From Thiopontia sp964415865 (GTDB taxonomy: Bacteria > Pseudomonadota > Gammaproteobacteria > GCF-002020875): a DNA stretch of 44,571 nucleotides. The stretch's first letter is position 1, and every line of letters starts with the position of its first letter. Below the pieces are notes generated by a model that saw nothing but the letters and a program-made list of their open reading frames with translations, made no database searches and had not been told where the DNA came from. The position numbers and the translations under genes are program-made. Positions 35,241 through 43,414 of this stretch are shown here, one piece after another. Where the stretch lies: positions 1 through 44,571 of the forward strand of contig CAYQBY010000010.1 in the NCBI GenBank assembly GCA_964415865.1, read 5' to 3'.

Positions 35241-35270
35241 ATTATAGATTAATAATATAGGTAATTACAA
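35241..35270 (-). promoter_or_regulatory. Promoter of the probable small RNA
   Basis: Reading leftward: TTGTAA (35265-35270), an 18-bp spacer and a perfect TATAAT (35241-35246). The flanks are AT-rich. The start would be near 35234. Confidence 0.6.
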
Positions 35271-35295
35271 ACATTTTTTGCTGTTTTCGCAAAAA

Positions 35296-35613
35296 TTATA
35301 AAATTGTCACCCCCACCACCTTCTGCCCCTCAAGTTGTAACTCAACCTTGCCCCAACACTCTACCCGATTGATAGTGCAACCTGATGCACTCATGACGAT
35401 CTCTTCAAAATTCAGTTCAACCAGAGCTTTCTTCTCATCTTGCTCCAATATCTCAAACTTAAGAGTGGCATTATCAACCCAGCCATTTTCCGTTGTCAGA
35501 TGAGCGATTTCACGAAAACTTTTCAGATACTTATCGATAACCTCATACATTGCCGGCAACTCTCCTTTGACCAAAACAGTGTTCTGGATATTCCTTAAAC
35601 CGTATCCTGGCAT
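35296..35613 (-). CDS. Hypothetical protein
   Basis: 105 residues from the ATG at 35613, with GAGAG 4 nt upstream; longer readings to 35673 would run into the divergent rsmE. The protein is soluble, with a helical N-terminal half (ELPAMYEVIDKYLKSFREIAHL) and a strand-rich C-terminal half (ATLKFEILEQDEKKALVELNFEEIVM, NRVECWGKVELQLEGQKVVGVTIL). Two cysteines are present. No family was recognised. It is divergent from rsmE and upstream of the probable small RNA. Confidence 0.6.
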   Translation of the reverse strand: MPGYGLRNIQNTVLVKGELPAMYEVIDKYLKSFREIAHLTTENGWVDNATLKFEILEQDEKKALVELNFEEIVMSASGCTINRVECWGKVELQLEGQKVVGVTIL

Positions 35614-35630
35614 TATACTCTCGCCCATCC

Positions 35631-36368
35631 ATGCCAATCCCAAGAATTTACAGCGAGACTGAACTATCTCCAAACAGCACTACTGCACTGAGTGAATCAA
35701 GCCGGCGTCATGTTGTTCAGGTACTGCGCCTAAAACAAGCTGATCCACTTATTCTGTTTGATGGTAACGGAGGAGAGTTTCCAGCCACCATAGATCGCAT
35801 TGAAAAACGCTCCGTTACTGCTCTTGTAACAGAAAGAGAGAACCCAAAACGTGAAAGTCCCATAGCCATTCACCTGTTTCAGGGAATCTCTAAGGGTGAA
35901 CGCATGGATTACGCTATCCAGAAAGCTGTTGAGAGTGGGGTCACAGAGATCACTCCTATTTTTTGTGAACGCAGCGTCGTTAAGCTCGAGCAAAAACGGC
36001 TACACAAGAAGACCGAGCACTGGAGAAAAGTGGTCATCTCAGCATGTGAACAGTGTGGACGCAATATTATTCCACCAGTTCACGATCCAGTTACTCTGCA
36101 CAAGATGCTGTCTGGTAACGGTTCTAAATATGGCTTTATCCTTGACCCGGAATCAGATCAAAAGCTCTCTGAATTTACACAACCAGAACCATCAACAGAA
36201 AGTATTGGTATCATAATTGGGCCCGAGGGAGGGTTAACAGACCAGGAAATGATCTCCGCACAAGATGGAGGTTTCCATGGTGTAACAATGGGGCCACGAA
36301 TTCTACGCACAGAGACAGCACCTGTCGTAGCCATAACCATTATGCAAACCCTCTGGGGAGATTTATAA
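35631..36368 (+). CDS. rsmE: 16S rRNA m3U1498 methyltransferase
   Basis: 245 residues, SPOUT-class enzyme with an N-terminal PUA-like domain (to about 75) and the knotted C-terminal SAM site (IGIIIGPEGGLTDQE, GPRILRTETAPVVA). It methylates U1498 of 16S rRNA in the 30S subunit. It heads a tight run with gshA and gshB, the same neighbours as in Pseudomonas. The ribosome binding site is weak and a TATACT box lies just upstream of the start. Confidence 0.96.
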   Translation: MPIPRIYSETELSPNSTTALSESSRRHVVQVLRLKQADPLILFDGNGGEFPATIDRIEKRSVTALVTERENPKRESPIAIHLFQGISKGERMDYAIQKAVESGVTEITPIFCERSVVKLEQKRLHKKTEHWRKVVISACEQCGRNIIPPVHDPVTLHKMLSGNGSKYGFILDPESDQKLSEFTQPEPSTESIGIIIGPEGGLTDQEMISAQDGGFHGVTMGPRILRTETAPVVAITIMQTLWGDL

Positions 36369-36373
36369 CCACA

Positions 36374-37681
36374 ATGTTCGCATCAAACTCTCCTGTCCCA
36401 AACCTCACAACCGCTCTGACCGGACCACTTCGGGAGATTGAGTCACATCTGCTGGAACGACAGCCTCAGATTGAGACCTGGTTTCGTAGTGAGTGGAAGA
36501 AAAGTGCCGCCCCCTTTTATACATCAGTAGACCTGAGAAATGCCGGCTTCAAATTGGCACCAGTGGATACAAATCTATTTCCTGCCGGTTTCAACAACAT
36601 TAACCCTGCGTTTTTCCCGCTATCGGTACAGGCAATTCAGAGTGCAGTGGAACGTGTCTGCCCCACTGCCTGCAATATTCTTGTCATTCCCGAAAACCAT
36701 ACTCGTAATACCTTCTACCTGGAGAGTCTGGCAACATTGAGAAAGCTGCTCCAACATGCCGGTTTTGCTGTTCGTATTGGATCCCTTATAGATGGACTGG
36801 AGGCTCCAGAGACGATATCACTGCCATCAGGTATGGAGATAACCCTGGAACCTATTCAAAAGATTGGGACCAACATACAACTGGACAACTTTGTCCCTTG
36901 CATCATTCTGATGAACAATGATCTCTCTGATGGTATTCCTGAAGTGCTACAAGGTGTCGAGCAATCTATTATTCCTCCACTGGAGCTAGGGTGGAACAGC
37001 CGCAGAAAGTCGGATCACTTCCAACACTACAACCAGGTAGCCAAAGAGTTTGCCGAACAACTTGATATTGATCCATGGTTGATCGATCCACTATTCGAAA
37101 AATGTGATGCCATCGATTTCAAGAATCGTGAAGGAGAGGAGTGCCTGGCTGCCCATGTTGACCATCTGCTAAAAGAGATTCAGAAAAAATATGATCAATA
37201 TGGAGTGGATCTACCCCCTTTCGTTCTGGTCAAGGCAGATGCCGGCACCTACGGGATGGGAATAATGACCATCCACAATGCCAGCGAGGTACATGAGCTA
37301 AACCGCAAACAACGCAACAAGATGGCCAAAAGCAAGGGGGGGCAATCTGTTACTGATGTAATCATTCAGGAGGGTGTATATACGTTTGAGACCATTGGAG
37401 AAGATCAAGCTGTTGCCGAGCCTGTTGCCTATATGATGGATCACCATGTAATTGGGGGGTTTTATCGAGTACACACCTCAAGAGGAGCCAATGAAAATCT
37501 GAATGCACCAGGCATGCACTTCGAGCCCCTCTCATTCGCAAACCCGCTTAATCTCCCAGACCACACCCAGGAACCAGACGCAGAACCAAACCGTTTCTAC
37601 GCCTATGGTGTAATTGCAAGACTTGCGATGTTGGCGGCTGCAAGAGAGATTCATGAGGTTATTGGAGGAACATCGGAATGA
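36374..37681 (+). CDS. gshA: Glutamate-cysteine ligase (acidithiobacillus-type)
   Basis: 435 residues. It joins glutamate and cysteine with ATP, the first step of glutathione synthesis. It is not the E. coli-type GshA; the sequence (NAGFKLAPVDTNLFPAGFNNINPAF, LVKADAGTYGMGIMTIHNASEV, GGFYRVHTSRGANENLNAPG) matches the ATP-grasp-like family first defined in Acidithiobacillus ferrooxidans. It starts 5 bp after rsmE and overlaps gshB by 4 bp, so both synthesis steps are coupled. Confidence 0.92.
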   Translation: MFASNSPVPNLTTALTGPLREIESHLLERQPQIETWFRSEWKKSAAPFYTSVDLRNAGFKLAPVDTNLFPAGFNNINPAFFPLSVQAIQSAVERVCPTACNILVIPENHTRNTFYLESLATLRKLLQHAGFAVRIGSLIDGLEAPETISLPSGMEITLEPIQKIGTNIQLDNFVPCIILMNNDLSDGIPEVLQGVEQSIIPPLELGWNSRRKSDHFQHYNQVAKEFAEQLDIDPWLIDPLFEKCDAIDFKNREGEECLAAHVDHLLKEIQKKYDQYGVDLPPFVLVKADAGTYGMGIMTIHNASEVHELNRKQRNKMAKSKGGQSVTDVIIQEGVYTFETIGEDQAVAEPVAYMMDHHVIGGFYRVHTSRGANENLNAPGMHFEPLSFANPLNLPDHTQEPDAEPNRFYAYGVIARLAMLAAAREIHEVIGGTSE

Positions 37682-38619
37682 GGCTTGGAATTGTTATGGA
37701 TCCAATTCAGGCGATCCATCCATATAAAGATAGCAGCCTGGCCATGCTGCTTGAGGCTCAGAAACGAGAGTGGGATATATACTATCTGGAAATGGATGAT
37801 CTTTTTCTGGAACAGGGAAGAGCGATGGGGCAAACCCACTTGCTTCAGGTAATGGATGACATGAAGCAGTGGTATGTACTGGGAGAAAAACAGACCATAC
37901 CGTTATCAGACCTTGATGTAATCCTGATGCGGAAGGATCCTCCATTTGATAGAGAGTATCTATACGCCACCCATATCCTGGAACTTGCGGAGCGTGATGG
38001 TGCCATGGTGGTAAACCGTCCGCAGTCTCTGCGTGACTTCAACGAAAAACTTGCTACATCCTGGTTTCCAGAACTCTCCCCTCCCTCTCTGGTTACCAGC
38101 AATGAAACCCGCATCAGGCAGTTCCTTGATAAACATGAGGACATCATCCTGAAACCACTCGATGCAATGGGTGGAACATCAATATTCCGTCTGCGCACAG
38201 GTGACCAGAATACCGGGGTCATTATTGAAACAATCACAGATAACGGATCAAGCCATGTAATGGCACAACGTTTTATTCCAGAGATTACAGCGGGCGATAA
38301 ACGTATCCTGATGGTTGATGGAGAGCCTGTTCCATATGCTCTGGCACGTATTCCGGCTGAAGGTGAAAATCGCGGCAACCTTGCAGTTGGTGGGCGCGGA
38401 GAAGGTATTCCACTATCAGATAGAGATCTGGAGATTGCCATAACAGTCTCTCCTCTTCTGAAAGAGAGAGGACTACTGTTTGTTGGCCTTGACGTTATCG
38501 GTGACTGGCTCACAGAAATTAATGTTACTAGCCCCACCTGTATCAGAGAACTTGATAGCCAGTATGATCTGAATATTGCAGGTGACCTTATGGATGCAAT
38601 TGAGCGGAGATTGGGATAA
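37678..38619 (+). CDS. gshB: Glutathione synthetase
   Basis: 313 residues, ATP-grasp. It adds glycine to gamma-glutamylcysteine. Conserved: MDPIQAIHPYKDSSLAML at the N-terminus, MRKDPPFDREYLYATHIL, ILKPLDAMGGTSIFRL (ATP-binding), and GRGEGIPLSDRD to INVTSPTCIRELD. Length equals E. coli GshB. It follows gshA with overlap and leads into apbE. Confidence 0.97.
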   Translation: MRLGIVMDPIQAIHPYKDSSLAMLLEAQKREWDIYYLEMDDLFLEQGRAMGQTHLLQVMDDMKQWYVLGEKQTIPLSDLDVILMRKDPPFDREYLYATHILELAERDGAMVVNRPQSLRDFNEKLATSWFPELSPPSLVTSNETRIRQFLDKHEDIILKPLDAMGGTSIFRLRTGDQNTGVIIETITDNGSSHVMAQRFIPEITAGDKRILMVDGEPVPYALARIPAEGENRGNLAVGGRGEGIPLSDRDLEIAITVSPLLKERGLLFVGLDVIGDWLTEINVTSPTCIRELDSQYDLNIAGDLMDAIERRLG

Positions 38620-39662
38620 TAAAACTCTATCAAGCACTATCCCTGATTGCTCTTCTCATCCTGGCAGGATGTGAACGCGCACCAGAGGTATACAGAGACC
38701 AGTTCCTTGCCTTTGGCACCATAGTCTCTATCTCTATCTGGGGCAGTAGCGAGGAACAGAACCTAAAAGCCAGCAGACTAATTCGAGATGATTTTTCCGC
38801 AATGCATGATACCTGGCACGCATGGAAAAAAGGCGGCCTGCTAAGCGATATCAACCAGGCAGTTGCTGATGGCACTCCAATCCAGATCTCACCTGAGGCA
38901 TCCTCACTACTACAGAAGACGACCCTCCTTTCAAAAGAGAGCGGATATCTGTTTAATCCAGCAATTGGCAATCTCATTGCACTCTGGGGTTTTCATGGTG
39001 AGGAGTGGAATGGTCCTCCCCCTTCTCAGAAGGAGATAGCGGCTCTGCTACAGAGCTCCCCATCAATGGATGATCTCCAGATTAATAATGGAATTATCAG
39101 CAGCAACAACAAAAATCTAAAAATTGATCTGGGCGGCATCGCAAAGGGATATGCTGTGGATCGAGCCATCACTCAGCTCAAATCTCTTGGCATCAAGAAC
39201 GCCATAGTAAATACAGGTGGTGACCTCCGCGCTATCGGGGATAGAGGAGAACGCGAATGGAGCATCGGGATTCGCTCACCCGATGGAGAGGGAGCAATAG
39301 CAGCTATCAACCCACAAAATGATGAATCCATCTTCACCTCTGGCGATTATGAACGGATGTTTGTCCATGAAGGAAGACGCTATCACCACATTATCAATCC
39401 AGTCACAGGATGGCCGGCAACAGGCGCGCGCGCTGCCACCGTTATCCACCCTGATGCCATGGTTGCAGATGCTGCAGCAACTGCCATGTTGATTGCCTCT
39501 CCTGAAGAGCGATCAATGGTTGCAGCTCAAATGGGTATTAGGTATGTTTTGATTATTGATGAGGAGGGTATTTTTCACATGAGTAAAGAGATGCAAAATC
39601 GCCTTCATTTCCAACAAGATACACTCCCCGAAATAAGACAACTAAATTATAAAAAACCATGA
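38610..39662 (+). CDS. apbE: FAD:protein FMN transferase, lipoprotein (start codon unusual)
   Basis: It links FMN covalently to threonine of partner proteins such as Rnf/Nqr subunits, in the periplasm. The coding frame shows a lipoprotein signal (KLYQALSLIALLILAGC, lipobox LAGC), the FGTIVSISIWG strand, KNLKIDLGGIAKGYAVDRAI, VNTGGDLRAIG and HHIINPVTGWPA, all typical of ApbE. The frame opens after a TGA at 38601; before the signal peptide the only start candidates are ATT (38610) and ATA (38616, 38619). The first ATG at 38802 would remove the signal and a conserved strand. GGAG at 38606-38609 suits an ATA start, probably coupled to the gshB stop at 38619. Coordinates use ATT; the true start is uncertain. 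Confidence 0.85.
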   Translation: MGIIKLYQALSLIALLILAGCERAPEVYRDQFLAFGTIVSISIWGSSEEQNLKASRLIRDDFSAMHDTWHAWKKGGLLSDINQAVADGTPIQISPEASSLLQKTTLLSKESGYLFNPAIGNLIALWGFHGEEWNGPPPSQKEIAALLQSSPSMDDLQINNGIISSNNKNLKIDLGGIAKGYAVDRAITQLKSLGIKNAIVNTGGDLRAIGDRGEREWSIGIRSPDGEGAIAAINPQNDESIFTSGDYERMFVHEGRRYHHIINPVTGWPATGARAATVIHPDAMVADAAATAMLIASPEERSMVAAQMGIRYVLIIDEEGIFHMSKEMQNRLHFQQDTLPEIRQLNYKKP

Positions 39663-40237
39663 GCCACAAAGTAGAAAGTAAAGAGAACTACCTTAGCAAC
39701 CACCTGCTAATTGCCATGCCCTCACTACAGGACTCGGGCTTTGACCATACCGTATCACTTATTTGTGAGCACAATGAGGAGGGGGCGATGGGATTTGTAC
39801 TCAACCGCCCTACTGAACTACATATTGGTGAACTGTTTGAGCAGATGGATATAACTGTCACTGCCCCACTGGCAGCAAACAACCTGTTACATAGTGGCGG
39901 CCCGGTTCAACCTGATCGTGGCTTTGTAATTCATACTCCGGTTGGTAATTGGGATTCCACCCTCGAGGTTACACAAGAAATCGGGATTACCGCGTCACGT
40001 GACATTCTGGATGCCATTGCAAACGGCAAGGGACCAGAGAAACACATAGTCACCCTTGGTTATGCTGGCTGGTCTGGTGGACAACTTGAACAGGAGATTA
40101 GTGAAAACAGCTGGCTCAGTGTTCCTGCAGATCTTCAACTTATTTTCGATACTGATGACGCAAAACGGTGGGAGTCATCTGCCGGCAGAATCGGTGTTGA
40201 TATCTCGACACTTACCACAGAAGCGGGACATGCCTGA
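39659..40237 (+). CDS. yqgE: YqgE/AlgH family protein (UPF0301)
   Basis: 192 residues, full family length, with LSNHLLIAMPSLQDSGFDHTVSLICEHNEEGAMGFVLNRP at the N-terminus and GYAGWSGGQLEQEISENSWL in the middle. The molecular role is not settled; in Pseudomonas the homologue AlgH affects alginate and was renamed after transcription work. It overlaps apbE by 4 bp and ruvX by 8 bp, the standard gammaproteobacterial neighbour order. Confidence 0.95.
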   Translation: MSHKVESKENYLSNHLLIAMPSLQDSGFDHTVSLICEHNEEGAMGFVLNRPTELHIGELFEQMDITVTAPLAANNLLHSGGPVQPDRGFVIHTPVGNWDSTLEVTQEIGITASRDILDAIANGKGPEKHIVTLGYAGWSGGQLEQEISENSWLSVPADLQLIFDTDDAKRWESSAGRIGVDISTLTTEAGHA

Positions 40238-40667
40238 CCACACCCTGCTGGGCTTCGATCTTGGAATGCACCGTATTGGAGTTGCCATTGGTCAAGAGAT
40301 AACAGGGTCGGCCAGACCACTTACCACCATACATCGCAAAAACAGGAATGCTGACTGGCAACAGATAGATAGCCTTATCAATGAATGGGGAATCACTGCT
40401 GCAGTCGTTGGAATTCCTCTGGAGATGGATGGCAGTGAGCAGGAGATGAGCCGGCTCTCCAGAAAATTCAGCAATCAGCTGCGTGGCAGATTTAATCTAA
40501 CCGTACATGAAATAGATGAAAGGCTGACCTCAGTCGAGGCAGAGTCTATAATTCGCTCAAACAGTGGCAACCGACGACCATCCGAAGAGCGTGATGTTGA
40601 TGCAGTTGCCGCAACCCAAATACTACAGAGCTGGCTAAATAACCAGAATATAGATGAACACAACTGA
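40230..40667 (+). CDS. ruvX: RuvX/YqgF Holliday-junction-resolvase-like protein
   Basis: 145 residues from the ATG at 40230 (MPDHTLLGFDLGMHRIGVAIG). RNase H-like fold with acidic residues in GFDLG and VHEIDERLTSVEAE. E. coli YqgF is needed for 16S rRNA 5'-end maturation. The frame is open upstream inside yqgE, but the family start is at 40230. It overlaps pyrR by 14 bp. Confidence 0.94.
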   Translation: MPDHTLLGFDLGMHRIGVAIGQEITGSARPLTTIHRKNRNADWQQIDSLINEWGITAAVVGIPLEMDGSEQEMSRLSRKFSNQLRGRFNLTVHEIDERLTSVEAESIIRSNSGNRRPSEERDVDAVAATQILQSWLNNQNIDEHN

Positions 40668-41172
40668 CATAGATAACCTTTCAGTAGACGCCCTGATCAG
40701 CCAGATGGCTGGACAGCTACGTGAGCAGCTTGGCGACAAACTGAATGATGCGCACATTATAGGCATACACACCGGTGGAACCTGGGTTGCAGAAAAGCTA
40801 CACAACGAGATAAATAACCAGCACCCAATGGGCGAACTCAACATCTCATTCTATAGGGATGACTTCACCCAGATTGGTCTCCACCCCCAGGTTACACCCT
40901 CCAATCTCCCTTTTGAAATTGATGAAGAGTTGATCATCCTGGTTGATGATGTCCTCTTCACCGGCCGCACCATACGTGCTGCTTTGAATGAGATATTTGA
41001 CTACGGGAGACCTGCCAAGGTTCTCCTCGCAGTACTGGTAGACAGAGACGAACGAGAGCTGCCAATACAAGCAGATATCACTGGAGCCAATATTCGTGTA
41101 CAATCCGCGCAGCAAATCAAGCTCAACGGGCCGGTTCCACTGGAACTGAGGATTCAGCAGTCAGGAGAATGA
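40654..41172 (+). CDS. pyrR: PyrR-type uracil phosphoribosyltransferase/regulator
   Basis: 172 residues. The PRPP motif ILVDDVLFTGRTIRAAL is intact, and the order pyrR-pyrB-pyrX matches Pseudomonas. Gram-positive PyrR binds a pyr mRNA attenuator; no attenuator-like hairpin with a T-run was seen before this gene or before pyrB, so here the regulatory function is doubtful and the protein may act only as a salvage enzyme or effector. Confidence 0.93.
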   Translation: MNTTDIDNLSVDALISQMAGQLREQLGDKLNDAHIIGIHTGGTWVAEKLHNEINNQHPMGELNISFYRDDFTQIGLHPQVTPSNLPFEIDEELIILVDDVLFTGRTIRAALNEIFDYGRPAKVLLAVLVDRDERELPIQADITGANIRVQSAQQIKLNGPVPLELRIQQSGE

Positions 41173-41177
41173 GATTT

Positions 41178-42152
41178 ATGTCGAGAAATATACAGCTCGA
41201 CTCCAACGGAAAACTCCACCACTTCCTCTCTATTGAGGGGCTGAACCGTAATCTTCTTACAGAAATACTAGATACAGCAGAACACTTCACAAGTGTAGGC
41301 AACCAGACCGCCAAGAAGGTTCCTCTGCTCCGCGGCAAAACCATTGCCAACCTCTTCTTCGAGCCCAGCACCAGAACACGCACCACCTTTGATCTTGCTG
41401 AGAAACGACTCTCGGCAGATGTTCTAAATATAAACATAAACACCTCTGCAACCACCAAGGGCGAGACCCTTCTCGACACCCTGCAAAATATGATTGCAAT
41501 GCAGATTGACATGTTTGTAGTACGCCACGCAGCCAGTGGTGCGGCACACTTTGTGGCGCAAAATGTCCCTAACCATGTCAGCGTAATCAATGCTGGTGAT
41601 GGACGTCATGCACACCCTACCCAGGCAATGCTTGATATGTTTACCATCCGCAGACACAAGGAAGATTTCACCCGCCTGCGGGTCGCCATTATTGGTGACG
41701 TAATGCACTCACGAGTAGCGCGCTCGCAGATACATGCGCTTAATACACTTGGATGTCCAGAGGTTCGGGTTATTGCGCCACGTACACTTATCCCATCTCA
41801 TGTAGAGGACCTCGGCGTACACGTTACCACCGACATAGAAGAGGGCCTAAACGGTGTTGATGTAATCATCATGCTGCGTCTGCAAAATGAACGCATGAGT
41901 GGTGCACACCTACCAAGCAAAAAAGAGTACTTTCAATACTACGGTCTTACCGAAGAGCGCCTCCAACTGGCAGCTGATGATGCAATCATAATGCACCCTG
42001 GACCAATGAATCGTGGCGTGGAGATAGATAGTGCCGTCGCAGATAGCGGCCACTCTGTCATCCTTCAGCAGGTAACAAATGGCATCGCTGTGCGGATGGC
42101 TATCCTCTCAATGGCTATGCAGAGTCAAAGCGGCCAGGGGGGCGAACTGTGA
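41178..42152 (+). CDS. pyrB: Aspartate carbamoyltransferase catalytic subunit
   Basis: 324 residues from the ATG at 41178, which has AGGAG 10 nt upstream; an ATG three codons earlier sits too close to the same site. The second pyrimidine step. Carbamoyl-phosphate motif FFEPSTRTRTTFDLAEKRL is present, also the DGRHAHPTQAMLDMFTI and IMLRLQNERM segments. No pyrI is present; the protein is of the class that assembles with a DHOase-like subunit (pyrX, next gene). Confidence 0.97.
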   Translation: MSRNIQLDSNGKLHHFLSIEGLNRNLLTEILDTAEHFTSVGNQTAKKVPLLRGKTIANLFFEPSTRTRTTFDLAEKRLSADVLNININTSATTKGETLLDTLQNMIAMQIDMFVVRHAASGAAHFVAQNVPNHVSVINAGDGRHAHPTQAMLDMFTIRRHKEDFTRLRVAIIGDVMHSRVARSQIHALNTLGCPEVRVIAPRTLIPSHVEDLGVHVTTDIEEGLNGVDVIIMLRLQNERMSGAHLPSKKEYFQYYGLTEERLQLAADDAIIMHPGPMNRGVEIDSAVADSGHSVILQQVTNGIAVRMAILSMAMQSQSGQGGEL

Positions 42153-43414
42153 ATATTCTGATCCAGAACGGGCGCATTATTGACCCAGCCAATGGTATAG
42201 ACCAGACCGGTGACATCCAGGTCTCGAATGGAAAGATTCTCTCCACCACACAGGATTTTCAGGCAGACAGAACCATTGATGCCAGCCACCTTATTGTCTG
42301 TCCGGGTCTGGTGGATATACGGGCCCGTCTGCGTGATCCCGGACAAAGCCATAAAGGGACAATTGATAGCGAAACCCGTGCCGCTGCTGGCGCCGGGATT
42401 ACAACACTCTGCATACCACCAGATACCCAGCCGATCATAGATACACCGGCAGTTATTGAGCTGATTCGCAACAAGGCAAAAGATTCTGGATATACCTCCG
42501 TTATCCCTCTTGGGGCATTGACCCACGAGCTTGATGGGGAGCATCTCAGCAACATGGGCGCACTCAAAGAGGCTGGCTGTGCTGGGGTATCCAATGCGCA
42601 ATCTCCTATCAGCAACTCTCTGGTAATGCGACGAGCACTGGAGTACGCGGCAAGCCATGAGATGACGGTCTTCCTCCACTCGGAAGATCCTTGGCTGAAT
42701 AATGATGGATGCGTCCATGAAGGCACCGTCAGTACCCGACTCGGTCTACCCGGTATTCCTGATGCAGCAGAGGCTGCTGGTGTAGCACGTGACCTTGTCC
42801 TAATTCGCGAGACTGGGGTGCGTGCCCACTTCTGCGGCATCTCCAGTATCCGTGCCCTGCAGATGATTGAGCTCGCACAGAAGAGCGGGTTGCCGATAAG
42901 TGTCGATGTCGCTGTTCATCACCTCTACCTTACCGAGATGGATATTGGTGAATTCAACAGCCTATGCCATGTACTGCCACCACTGCGTACCGAGCGTGAT
43001 CGTGAAGGTTTGATCAGGGGCGTGCTCTCCTCGACCATTCAGGCCATCTGCTCCGACCATCAACCTCATGACGAGGATGCAAAAGCAGCGCCATTTGAAC
43101 AGACAGAGCCTGGCATAAGCAGTGTTGAGACCCTATTGCCACTAACTCTTAGATTAGCCAAGGAACATGACATATCCATCTCTGACGCAATCTCCATGGT
43201 AACCAATCGGCCCGCTGAAATTCTTGGAATTGATGCCGGCACACTTGGCGATGGCAGAACTGCCGATATCACCATATTTGATCCAGAGGCATGGTGGACT
43301 GTTACAGCTGAAAGCCTGCAAAGTGCAGGAAAGAATAGCCCTTTCCTTAACTGGGAGCTACAGGGCAAGGTAACTCATACGATAATGGGTGGAAATATCG
43401 TTCATGAATCCTGA
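42149..43414 (+). CDS. pyrX: Dihydroorotase-like non-catalytic subunit of the ATCase complex
   Basis: 421 residues, amidohydrolase fold of the dihydroorotase family. The metal ligand pair that should read HxH after the PGLVDI strand is Arg58-Ala-Arg60 (VDIRARLRDPG), so zinc cannot bind in the usual way. Other family parts persist (SDHQPHDEDAKAAPFE, LHSEDPWL, GISSVETLLPLTL). In Pseudomonas the equivalent inactive protein PyrC' is needed to assemble active PyrB dodecamers; the 4-bp overlap with pyrB fits that role. An active dihydroorotase must be encoded elsewhere. Confidence 0.93.
   Translation: MNILIQNGRIIDPANGIDQTGDIQVSNGKILSTTQDFQADRTIDASHLIVCPGLVDIRARLRDPGQSHKGTIDSETRAAAGAGITTLCIPPDTQPIIDTPAVIELIRNKAKDSGYTSVIPLGALTHELDGEHLSNMGALKEAGCAGVSNAQSPISNSLVMRRALEYAASHEMTVFLHSEDPWLNNDGCVHEGTVSTRLGLPGIPDAAEAAGVARDLVLIRETGVRAHFCGISSIRALQMIELAQKSGLPISVDVAVHHLYLTEMDIGEFNSLCHVLPPLRTERDREGLIRGVLSSTIQAICSDHQPHDEDAKAAPFEQTEPGISSVETLLPLTLRLAKEHDISISDAISMVTNRPAEILGIDAGTLGDGRTADITIFDPEAWWTVTAESLQSAGKNSPFLNWELQGKVTHTIMGGNIVHES

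Noticed and set aside
42125..42718. 197-codon minus-strand frame
   Set aside because: Antisense to pyrX, whose family identity is clear; no ribosome site.
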